Shown here: in pieces, positions 52,945 through 60,710 of the stretch
Numbering within the stretch: the stretch's first letter is position 1
How the letters are laid out: every line of letters begins with the position of its first letter
Assembly: GCF_900607225.1 (NCBI RefSeq)
Contig: NZ_LR027842.1
Span: forward strand, 382,362 to 446,361
Direction: 5' to 3'
Length of the DNA stretch: 64,000 nt
Source of the DNA: [Pseudopropionibacterium] massiliense
GTDB lineage: Bacteria; Actinomycetota; Actinomycetes; Propionibacteriales; Propionibacteriaceae
The notes under the pieces: model-generated
The model's input: the letters and a program-made list of their open reading frames with translations, nothing else
What the model was told of the DNA's origin: nothing
Databases searched by the model: none
Made by a program: the position numbers and the translations under genes

Positions 52945-53951
52945 TCACCGTAACCGACCTGTACAAGGTCTACCACCAGTCCGGACGCGAGGTGCAGGCC
53001 CTTGACGGGGTGTCCCTGACCGTCCCCGATGGCAGCGTCCACGGCATCATCGGCCACTCCGGGGCGGGGAAGTCCACCCTGGTGCGTTGCCTGGCCATGC
53101 TGGACCGCCCCACCTCGGGAAAGATCGAGATCGGCGGCGTGGAACTGACCAAGGTGCACTCAACCGCACTGCGCAACGCCCGGCGAAGCCTGGGGTTGGT
53201 GTTCCAGCACGCGAACCTGTTCGACTCCCGCACCGTGTGGCGCAACGTCACCTACCCCTTGGAGATCCAAGGACGTCGCGCCTCCGCCCGGGAACGCGCC
53301 CTCGACCTCTTGGAACTCGTCGGGTTGGCGGACGCGGCGAACGCCTACCCGGCGCAGCTGTCGGGTGGGCAGCGGCAGCGGGTCGGCATCGCGCGGGCGC
53401 TCGCCACGAACCCCGCCGTGCTGCTGTGCGACGAACCCACATCCGCGCTCGATCCCCGCACCACCGACGAGATCCTCGACCTGATCCTCGACCTGCGTTC
53501 CCAGCTCGATCTGGCCGTCCTCGTGATCACCCACGAGATGCACGTGATCAAACGCATCTGCGACTCCGTCTCGCTGCTGGAGGCGGGAAGGATCGTCGAG
53601 TCCGGGCCGCTCACCGAGGTGATCCGCACCCTCGACGGGCCCCTGTCGCAGGCGCTGCTGGGAATCCCACCCCACGACCCCAGCGTCGAGAACGGCGGAC
53701 GGCTCATCGACGTGCTGGCCTCCGGCAGCACCGCCGACCGTCCCGTGGTCGCGCTCACCTCGCAGCACTTCGGGGTGACCATCCCGATCGTCGCGGGCAG
53801 CGTCGAACACCTGGCCGGGATCACCTTCAGCCACCTCAGGCTGCGCGTCCCGGACGGAACCGACCCCGACGCCGTGGTGGGCTACCTGCGTCAGCTCGGC
53901 GCCGATGCCAAACGCACCCCCACATCCGAGCTGAACGGAGCCAGCCGATGA
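52941..53951 (+). CDS. metN: Methionine ABC transporter ATPase
   Basis: 336 residues. Walker A GHSGAGKST (about 39-47), Q-loop LVFQHANLFDSRTV, signature LSGGQRQRVGIARAL, Walker B VLLCDEPTSALD, H-loop ITHEMH. A C-terminal NIL domain (about 260-330) gives methionine feedback control in MetN. Powers D/L-methionine import with MetI and MetQ. Rare TTG start with AGGAGGG in front; ATGA overlap with metI. Confidence 0.93.
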   Translation: MITVTDLYKVYHQSGREVQALDGVSLTVPDGSVHGIIGHSGAGKSTLVRCLAMLDRPTSGKIEIGGVELTKVHSTALRNARRSLGLVFQHANLFDSRTVWRNVTYPLEIQGRRASARERALDLLELVGLADAANAYPAQLSGGQRQRVGIARALATNPAVLLCDEPTSALDPRTTDEILDLILDLRSQLDLAVLVITHEMHVIKRICDSVSLLEAGRIVESGPLTEVIRTLDGPLSQALLGIPPHDPSVENGGRLIDVLASGSTADRPVVALTSQHFGVTIPIVAGSVEHLAGITFSHLRLRVPDGTDPDAVVGYLRQLGADAKRTPTSELNGASR

Positions 53952-54619
53952 TCCCCCTCGAACTGAGCGTCGACGACATCGTCCGGGCCCTCGTGCCCGC
54001 GATCTACGAAACCCTCATCATGGTCGGCGTCTCCAGCCTCGCCACCGTGCTCCTGGGGTTGCCGCTCGGCGTGGTGCTGTTCGTCACCCAGCGCGGCGGG
54101 ATCGTCGCCAACCCGGTGCTCTCGATCACGCTGTCCACCATCGCCAACATCACCCGTTCCATTCCCTACGCCATCCTCATGCTGAGCCTCATCCCGTTCA
54201 CCCGCTGGCTGACCGGCTCGTCGGTGGGGCCGATCGCGGCCTGTGTGTCGCTGACCATCGGTGCCGTGCCGTTCTTCGCGCGGCTCGTGGAGTCGGCGCT
54301 GCGTGACGTCCACCCCGGAAAGGTGGATGCCGCCCACGCCATGGGATCCACCCGGATGCAGACCGTCACCAAGGTGCTGCTGCCCGAGGCGGCGCCGTCG
54401 CTGATCGCCGCCGTCACCACGACGGTGGTCACGCTGGTCGGCTATTCCGCCATGGCGGGGTTGATCGGTGGAGGCGGTCTCGGGCGCCTCGCCTACAACT
54501 ACGGCTACCAGCGTTTCGAGACCTCGGTGCAGCTGATCACCATCGCGATCCTCGTGGGAATGGTTCAGCTCATCCAGGTGTTGGGGGATGTGGTGATCCG
54601 CCGCGTCGATCACCGCTGA
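53948..54619 (+). CDS. metI: Methionine ABC transporter permease
   Basis: 223 residues with five membrane helices. The ATPase-contact loop (EAA motif) is DAAHAMGSTRMQTVTKVLLP, followed by GYSAMAGLIGGGGLGRLAYN, which is typical MetI. Start overlaps the metN stop. Confidence 0.93.
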   Translation: MIPLELSVDDIVRALVPAIYETLIMVGVSSLATVLLGLPLGVVLFVTQRGGIVANPVLSITLSTIANITRSIPYAILMLSLIPFTRWLTGSSVGPIAACVSLTIGAVPFFARLVESALRDVHPGKVDAAHAMGSTRMQTVTKVLLPEAAPSLIAAVTTTVVTLVGYSAMAGLIGGGGLGRLAYNYGYQRFETSVQLITIAILVGMVQLIQVLGDVVIRRVDHR

Positions 54620-54685
54620 AGAGGAACCGACGCACCGTGACAACAGCGGCCAACTCGTGGTTGGCCCGGAAAGGACGCAGACATC

Positions 54686-55495
54686 ATGCGTAAACACCTG
54701 TCCCTGCTGGCGGCCTTGTTGGCCGCAACCCTGGCCCTGACCGCCTGCGGCAGCGGTACCTCGTCGGACAAGACCAAGGTGACGGTCGGCGCCAGCCCCG
54801 TGCCGCACGCCAAGATCCTCGAGTACGTCCGCGACAACCTCGCCGCGGAGGCCGGAATCGAGATCGAGATCAAGGAATTCGACGACTACGTGCTCCCGAA
54901 CTCCTCCCTGAGCGACGGATCCCTGGACGCCAACTACTTCCAGCACCTGCCCTACCTGGAAACCGAGATGAAGGAGAAGGGCTACAAGTTCGCCCACGGG
55001 GAGGGCGTCCACATCGAACCCCTGTCCGTGTTCTCACAGAAACACACCAACCTGTCCACGGTGCCCGACGGCGCGGTCGTCGCCATCAACAGCGACGTGA
55101 CGAACCAGTACCGTGCCCTCAAACTGCTGGAGAAGGCAGGTCTGCTGAAGAACCTCACCGAGGAATCCACCGTCCTCAATCTGACCCCCGAGCAGAACCC
55201 GCGCGGCCTCGACTTCAAGGAGAACCAGCCCGAGATCAACGTGCAGCTGCTGAGCGACCCGGGCTTCGACCTGGTCTTCGTGAACTCCAACTTCATCCTC
55301 AGCGCCAACCTGGACACCAGCAATGCGCTGCTGGTCGAGGAGGTGGAGAACAATCCCTACGCCAACATCCTCGTGTGGCGTGAGGACAACACCAATCAGG
55401 GCGTGAAGAAGCTCGACGACCTGCTGCACAGCCAGCAGGTCAAGGACTTCATCAAGCAGACCTGGCCGAAGGGCGAGGTCCTCGCTTCCAAGTAA
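54686..55495 (+). CDS. metQ: Methionine-binding lipoprotein
   Basis: 269 residues. Signal peptide with lipobox LTAC (Cys about 21). NlpA/MetQ family: VTVGASPVPHAKILEYVRDN, DDYVLPNSSLSDGSLDANYF, FQHLPYLE, NDVTNQYRALKLLE-type region and PGFDLVFVNSNF. Delivers methionine to MetNI. GGAAAGGA precedes ATG; 66 bases after metI. Confidence 0.92.
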   Translation: MRKHLSLLAALLAATLALTACGSGTSSDKTKVTVGASPVPHAKILEYVRDNLAAEAGIEIEIKEFDDYVLPNSSLSDGSLDANYFQHLPYLETEMKEKGYKFAHGEGVHIEPLSVFSQKHTNLSTVPDGAVVAINSDVTNQYRALKLLEKAGLLKNLTEESTVLNLTPEQNPRGLDFKENQPEINVQLLSDPGFDLVFVNSNFILSANLDTSNALLVEEVENNPYANILVWREDNTNQGVKKLDDLLHSQQVKDFIKQTWPKGEVLASK

Positions 55496-55504
55496 TCCCT
55501 CCGA

Positions 55505-55539
55505 GGGAATCTCGGCCGGTCGGGCCGGCCGAGATTCCC
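55505..55539 (+). terminator. Terminator hairpin after metQ
   Basis: GGGAATCTCGGCCGG / CCGGCCGAGATTCCC, a perfect 15 bp stem with a five-base loop, ten bases after the metQ stop; followed by ATTTGG only. Confidence 0.75.
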
Positions 55540-55548
55540 ATTTGGAGC

Positions 55549-55687
55549 TGGTTGAGCCGGCCTGCGAGCGTCAGCGAGTGGGTCGTGTCGATGGTGGTTG
55601 AGCCGGCCTGCGAGCGTCAGCGAGTGGGTCGTGTCGAAACCTTTTGCGGGTGTCCGGGGACTTGCGGTCCGGGCCAACCGGTTTCAA
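55549..55687. repeat. Dispersed palindromic repeat, tandem forward copies
   Basis: Two forward copies, nearly identical (GGTTGAGCCGGCC at 55549 and 55597, each with AGCGTCAGCGAGTGGGTCGT), the first cut at GTGTCGA. A worn reverse arm (CCAACCGGTTTCAAG) is near 55675. Confidence 0.7.
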
Positions 55688-55723
55688 GGGTCCGGCTCGT
55701 TCGCGGCGGTCAGCGTGCTCTTT

Positions 55724-56409
55724 CTAGCGGAAACGTGGCAGGCGACCGTAGAAGATACGCATCGGGGTCCGGTAGGTTTCCTCCTTTTTCGCCCGGTGGG
55801 CCGCGAAGTACCGGAAGTAGCGGGTCGTGGCGGGCAGGAACACGCACACCGTGCCCAGCAGGGCCAGACCCACCCCGACCAGGGCCCACAGGTCGAACAG
55901 CAGGACCGCGACCCCCGTCAGGGCCAGCGCCACCACCGAGATGACCCGCGCCCAGGTCCAGCCGATCCACGCCTGGTAGCCGGCGACGGCGCAGGCGCCC
56001 GCGACCAGCACCAGGACGAGCGCCAGCACCCCCTCCAGGGTCAGCGACAGCCACTTGCCGGGATCGGGGGCCACCCACTGGACCAGGTGGGCCGACGACG
56101 AATACGTGTTGGGGTACACGGCGAGCCACCAGTGTCGCGCGTAGACCGCGGTCACGGCGACGGCCGCCAGGCAGAACAGCACCAACCCCACCAGCACGCT
56201 CCACGGGCGAGGCGGTTCCCCCGTGCGTTTCGACAACGGCACGTCCTGGCGCAGCACCGGCAGCGGCGGAAGTGTCGCGATCTCCTTCGGGGCGGGCGGG
56301 GAGACGATGCGGCTGGTGGCGTTCCGGCTGGGCATCGCGGTGTTCCCGGGCAGGACCCATCGGAAGCGTGGGGCCGGTGCGGGGGGGGGGGGGGCGGCTG
56401 GGTGGTCAT
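55724..56409 (-). pseudogene. Membrane protein gene with frame set by a 14-C run
   Basis: Four membrane helices are predicted in the intact part (55724-56335), starting MPSRNATSRIVSPPAPKEIA. That ATG has no ribosome site. ATG 56409 has a TAATCT -10 box eight bases upstream (leaderless) and begins MTTQ followed by prolines coded by the C run; the run puts it out of frame with the rest. With 15 or 12 C the protein would read MTTQ-Pro-run-APAPRFRWVLPGN and go on into the membrane part. So the gene is OFF as sequenced, or the run length is a sequencing error, or it switches phase. Confidence 0.65.
56381..56394 (-). repeat. Homopolymer of 14 C (minus strand) at the 5' end of a gene
   Basis: The longest mononucleotide run noticed in the window, twelve codons at most from the proposed start codon. 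Runs of this length slip readily during replication. Confidence 0.9.
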
Positions 56410-56420
56410 CACCGTCCAGA

Positions 56421-57629
56421 TTACTGGGCGGAGGGCGCGAGGCGCCTGTGGGCCAGTTCGGCCAGCAGGGCGGCGCCGTCGGCGACCACCGAGTCGTCGA
56501 AGCGGCAGTAGGCGGAGTGGTTCATGGGTGCCGTGGCCGGATCCAGCTCCGGCAGGCAGGCCGACAACCCGATGAAGCATCCGGGCGCGGTCTCCAGGAT
56601 GCGGGAGAAGTCCTCGGCCGCGGCCAGGGGTTCGCTCCAGCGGACGTGCCGGTGTTCGCCGAACAGCTCCTGGACGACATCGGCGACGTGATCGGCGGCG
56701 GCCTCGTCGTTGACGGTGACGGGATACTGCTCCACCACCTCGATCTCCACCCCGACGCCGTGGGCGCGGGCGATGCCCTCCAGCAGCTCCGGCCACAACT
56801 GCTTCAGGCGGGTCCGGGAGGCGTCGGAGAAGGTGCGCATCGTGGCGTCGAAGAAGGCCTCCTCCGGGATCACGTTCGCCGCGGTGCCGGCCTGCACCCG
56901 GCCGACGCTGACCACGACGGGGTCGAAGACGCTGAACCGTCTGGTCACCATGGCGTGGGTGGCGGTGATCATCTCCGCCATCGCGGGAACCGGGTCGGCG
57001 GCCAGGTGCGGGGCGGAGCCGTGTCCGCCGCGCCCGTGAACCCGCACCTTGATCTCGTCGGTGCTGGCCATCACCGGGCCGGGTTTGGTGGAGAAGGTCC
57101 CGAGGGGATCGAGGCCCGCCCACACGTGAATGGCCCAGGCCGCCTCGGGTCGCCGGCCCGCTACGTCGAGGAGACCCTCGTTCAGCATGTGGAGGCAGCC
57201 GTTGACGCTCTCCTCGCCCGGCTGGAACTGGAAGATCACGTCCCCGGCCAGTTCGTCGCGGTGTGCGACGAGGGCCTTCACCGCCCCCACCAGCAGCGAC
57301 ATGTGCAGGTCGTGGCCGCAGGCGTGCATGTTCCCGTTCGTCGAGGCGAAGGGTTCGCTCGACAGCTCCTTCACGGGCAGCGCGTCCATGTCGCCGCGCA
57401 GCAGCACCACGGGGCGTTCACCCCCGCCCGGGGCGGTGCCGCGCAGCACCGCGACGACGCTGCTCAGCGACCTGCCCAGCGTGATCTCCAGCGGCAGCCC
57501 GTCGAGGGCCTTCAGGATCCTGGCCTGGGTCAGGGGCAGATGGAGGCCCACCTCGGGGATCTGGTGGAGTTCGCGGCGCAGGGCCACGAGTTCGGTGTTC
57601 AACTGGTTGCAGTACTCCCGGATGCTCAC
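56421..57629 (-). CDS. M20-family amidohydrolase
   Basis: 402 residues. Metal-binding motifs: GDMDALPV (about 85), NMHACGHDLHMSLLVG (about 105), PGEESVNGCLHML (Glu pair about 140), and HxWAGL; dimerisation domain HGRGGHGSAPHLAADPVPAM. Hydrolyses N-acyl amino acids or similar amides. GTG 57629 gives the usual family start (SIREYCNQLNTELVALRREL); GTG 57647 is an alternative. Confidence 0.85.
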   Translation of the reverse strand: MSIREYCNQLNTELVALRRELHQIPEVGLHLPLTQARILKALDGLPLEITLGRSLSSVVAVLRGTAPGGGERPVVLLRGDMDALPVKELSSEPFASTNGNMHACGHDLHMSLLVGAVKALVAHRDELAGDVIFQFQPGEESVNGCLHMLNEGLLDVAGRRPEAAWAIHVWAGLDPLGTFSTKPGPVMASTDEIKVRVHGRGGHGSAPHLAADPVPAMAEMITATHAMVTRRFSVFDPVVVSVGRVQAGTAANVIPEEAFFDATMRTFSDASRTRLKQLWPELLEGIARAHGVGVEIEVVEQYPVTVNDEAAADHVADVVQELFGEHRHVRWSEPLAAAEDFSRILETAPGCFIGLSACLPELDPATAPMNHSAYCRFDDSVVADGAALLAELAHRRLAPSAQ

Positions 57630-57735
57630 GGGTACCAAGTCTTCCACGGTTCTGCGGATCACCGGGAGGCGCCCGCATCGCGACTCGCCTCCGCTCAATA
57701 CAGCGCAAATGCTGTGAGAAACATAAGATGTCCTC

Positions 57736-58281
57736 ATGCAAGCCGTCCGTAAGCCCCATCTGGTGCGCCGGCAATCAGCGCTGATGCTGAAATGCTCGGA
57801 CACGGAACCGGTGTTGCAGACCCTGCGTGAGCGCCTCGACCCGTCGGCCGCCGACGGGGTGTCGGCGCATCTCAACCTGCTGTACCCGTTCACCACCAAC
57901 CTGTCGATGGACGACGATGACGCCCTGATCGACGTGCTGCGCGACTTCGGGCGGTTCCACATCGATTTCACCAGCACCGGCTGGTTCGGCACGGATTCGG
58001 TGTACCTCGTGCCCAGTGAGGCGGCGGTGCTGACGAACCTCGTCACCCGGATCCGTGAGGTCTTCCCCGAATACCCCGCCTTCGGTGCCGTCCCCGAACG
58101 GGCCGTCCCGCACGTCACCATCGGCAAACGCGCGCCCCTGGCGGAGTTGAAGGCGGCGGAGGCAGAGGTGCTCAGCAAACTACCGATCCGCCAGGTCTGC
58201 ACCACCGTCGAACTGTGGAGCGGCCCGCCGCCCGGAACCGGTCGCTGGCAACGACACCGCACCTACCAGCTGGGAACCTGA
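57736..58281 (+). CDS. 2'-5' RNA ligase-like phosphoesterase
   Basis: 181 residues, the 2H phosphoesterase fold. The two His motifs are HLNLLYPF (about 44) and HVTIGK (about 127); the first has Asn in place of the usual Thr/Ser. May act on cyclic phosphates or RNA ends. TAAGAT seven bases before ATG indicates a leaderless start. No genetic link to the CRISPR island. Confidence 0.72.
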   Translation: MQAVRKPHLVRRQSALMLKCSDTEPVLQTLRERLDPSAADGVSAHLNLLYPFTTNLSMDDDDALIDVLRDFGRFHIDFTSTGWFGTDSVYLVPSEAAVLTNLVTRIREVFPEYPAFGAVPERAVPHVTIGKRAPLAELKAAEAEVLSKLPIRQVCTTVELWSGPPPGTGRWQRHRTYQLGT

Positions 58282-58301
58282 ACCCATCGTCCCGGAAGCT
58301 G

Positions 58302-58462
58302 GTTGAGCCGGGGTGTGACGAAGGAGCGTTCCGTGTCTCTGCAAGCTGGTTGAGCCAGCTCGTGAGCGAAGCGAGCGGCTGTGTCGAAACCATTTCTGGC
58401 GGCCGGTAAGCAGACCTGGCCGCGGATCCTTAGATGTGCGCGCGGTGGTTTCGACTCGACCG
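58302..58462. repeat. Dispersed palindromic repeats before the BREX island
   Basis: Two forward copies (GGTTGAGCCGGGG at 58302, cut; GGTTGAGCCAGCTCG at 58347 ending GTGTCGAAACC at 58390) and a reverse arm GGTTTCGACTCGACC at 58447. The second copy and the bases after it match those at 33088-33150. Bases 58463-58574 show no feature. Confidence 0.7.
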
Positions 58463-58574
58463 GCTCCCGCCCCGCGATGTCCTCGATGTTCGCCTGATGT
58501 CCTGGTTGCTGTTGACCGGACCCGCGCGGCGATGGCTGTCTCTGCCGCCTATCTCTTGAGGTCTCCGAACGCGG

Positions 58575-60695
58575 TCATCGCAGGCCCTCACGAATGTAGG
58601 TGATTCCGAAGGCGACGACTTGGCGGAACTCCTGACAACGGGAGCCGAGATCGTACTGGTTGCCTGCCCCTTTCTGGAAGATGTCGAGGCCACGTCCGAG
58701 GAGGATTTTCCAGCCGTGGTCGGTGCAGATCGAACGGTCGTGGATAGTTTCGTCAAATTTGACTGTGAACCGAATACCGACACTGGCGGCGCTGTCCTGG
58801 ATGTCCCCCAGCATGGTGAGTTGTTGTTGGGTGTACTCAGCGCTGTCTTCCCGGGTGACCAGCGTCACCGCGATCTCGTCGGCGGGGTCTTTGGCGGCTG
58901 CGAGTAGTGCTAGCAGGTCGACGAGGTTGCGCCCTTGGTGCGGTACTCGGATGTAGGGATCGACGATGGTGATGGCGGTTGCGCCACGCAGGTATGGCAT
59001 AAGCAGTGTTTCGTAGGAGACGCCGCGCTGGTTCTCCTGGAACTCTCGGTGGCCCTCGAACAGTGGGGGTGCTGCCTCGGCTGGCGACGACACAGACATT
59101 GCGACATTCTCGGCTGCGGGCTCAAGCTCGGAGGGTGACTCAACGCCGTTCTCAGCCTCGGGAAGTTGACTTCGGTAGTAGTCGGGGTATTCGTCTTCTT
59201 CCAGTGTGGTGACGCTGTGCCAGGTGCCTGTTTTGTCGGTGTAGCCGAAGTTGACTGCCGCCATCGTGGTGTCGATCCGGAGAATCTGATCCTTGACGCG
59301 CTTGCGTCCCTCGATGGCGAAGCGGAGCAGTTCCTCGATCTCGGCTGGGGTTGCTTCGCCCTCCGGGTAGATGAGCTTCATCAGGCCGGAGAATGTCTTG
59401 TGGATGCCGTCGCGGTCTCGCGTGGAGATGTCCGAGCCGAGAGTGAAGTGCTGCTGGTATCGATCGGAGTAGTCGGTGCTACGCATGGACCGCAACACCT
59501 CGGCGATGTAGTCGACGACGAAACCGTAGCCGGAGGAAAACATCTCGCTGCGGATGGTGTCCACCTCCCAGCCGGGGACGTAGAAGTGCAGCCGGTCGAG
59601 GTAGGCGGAGTCGTGATAGGCCTCGGGCAGTTCATCGAAGAGGTCGGAGTGTTTGAGCATGTAGGGCACGTTGTGCGCGGTGTTGCCCACGAACACCATC
59701 GACGCTTCGGCCCCGAGGGTCTCGACGCCCCGGGAGAACGACTTGTTCGCCATGTAGTTCTTCATGATGTCGACCAGCGCCTTGTCGGTGCGCTTCCTCT
59801 TGCCGGCGAACTCGTCGAAGGCAACCACATCCCAGTAGCCGACCAGCCCGATGCGGCCGTTGGCGTTGTTGACGAAGAGTTTCGGGACGGTGACCTCTCC
59901 GCCGGAGATCAGCATGCCGTGGGGCGAGAACTCGGAGTAGATGTGGGACTTGCCTGTGCCCTTCGGCCCGAGCTCGACGAGGTTGTAGTTGCGCTCGACG
60001 AACGGGACAAGGCGGACGAGCTGTAGCAGCTTGGCCCGTCGCCCGAACATCTCGGGGTTGAAACCGATGGATTGGATCAGCAGGTCGATCCATTCCTCGG
60101 TGTTGAAGCCCCGACGCGATGCGAGGTAGCTCTTGTAGTCGAAGCTCGACATCTGAATCGGCTTCAGGCTTCCCAGAATCCAGGGCACGAAACGGGAATC
60201 ATCACTGTGGAAGTACTCGATGTCGCAGATGCACCACACGCCGCCAACCAGAAGCTTCGGGTTTGCCTTCACCGTTGCGGGTTCGACGATCACCCCGTGA
60301 AGACCAAGGTTGGCGAACGAGGCTTCGTACACGTCCTGTTTGTCGTTCAGCGTCACGGTGACCTTGTCGATGATCCGGTGGCGGCCTTTCTCCCTGATGG
60401 TGGACTTCACCAGTTCCGACTCGTTGCGATGCACATAGTGGGCGGCCAGAATCTTGCGGACCGCGTCAATGCCGGCTTGGATCGTCGCCTCGTCATCGGA
60501 TGCGGCGTACTGGCCGAGCAGGTACTCCAGCACATAGGACGGGACGATCGCGTTTCCTTTGACGGCCTTCACCAGGTCTTTACGGACAACCGAGCCTCCG
60601 AACAGCACGTTGATCTTGTAGTCGAGATCGCTCTGCTGCGATGCGTTCTTCTCGGCGCCGCGTTTCCCATCGGGATTGTCATCGGTGTGCGTCAT
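58575..60695 (-). CDS. brxL: BREX system protein BrxL (Lon-like ATPase)
   Basis: 706 residues. Walker A ELGPKGTGKSH (about 241-251), Walker B-like VVAFDEFAGKRKRT, sensor VFVGNTAHNVPYML, and YHDSAYLDRLHFYVPGWEVD, a stretch highly typical of BrxL. The C-terminal 150 residues (VSYETLLMPYLRGATAITIV onward) form a phospholipase-D-like extra domain seen in long BrxL forms. BrxL binds DNA as a multimer and is needed for phage exclusion in many type 1 BREX systems. Last gene of the operon. Confidence 0.9.
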   Translation of the reverse strand: MTHTDDNPDGKRGAEKNASQQSDLDYKINVLFGGSVVRKDLVKAVKGNAIVPSYVLEYLLGQYAASDDEATIQAGIDAVRKILAAHYVHRNESELVKSTIREKGRHRIIDKVTVTLNDKQDVYEASFANLGLHGVIVEPATVKANPKLLVGGVWCICDIEYFHSDDSRFVPWILGSLKPIQMSSFDYKSYLASRRGFNTEEWIDLLIQSIGFNPEMFGRRAKLLQLVRLVPFVERNYNLVELGPKGTGKSHIYSEFSPHGMLISGGEVTVPKLFVNNANGRIGLVGYWDVVAFDEFAGKRKRTDKALVDIMKNYMANKSFSRGVETLGAEASMVFVGNTAHNVPYMLKHSDLFDELPEAYHDSAYLDRLHFYVPGWEVDTIRSEMFSSGYGFVVDYIAEVLRSMRSTDYSDRYQQHFTLGSDISTRDRDGIHKTFSGLMKLIYPEGEATPAEIEELLRFAIEGRKRVKDQILRIDTTMAAVNFGYTDKTGTWHSVTTLEEDEYPDYYRSQLPEAENGVESPSELEPAAENVAMSVSSPAEAAPPLFEGHREFQENQRGVSYETLLMPYLRGATAITIVDPYIRVPHQGRNLVDLLALLAAAKDPADEIAVTLVTREDSAEYTQQQLTMLGDIQDSAASVGIRFTVKFDETIHDRSICTDHGWKILLGRGLDIFQKGAGNQYDLGSRCQEFRQVVAFGITYIREGLR

Positions 60696-60710
60696 GGCTG
60701 CTGGTTCCCC

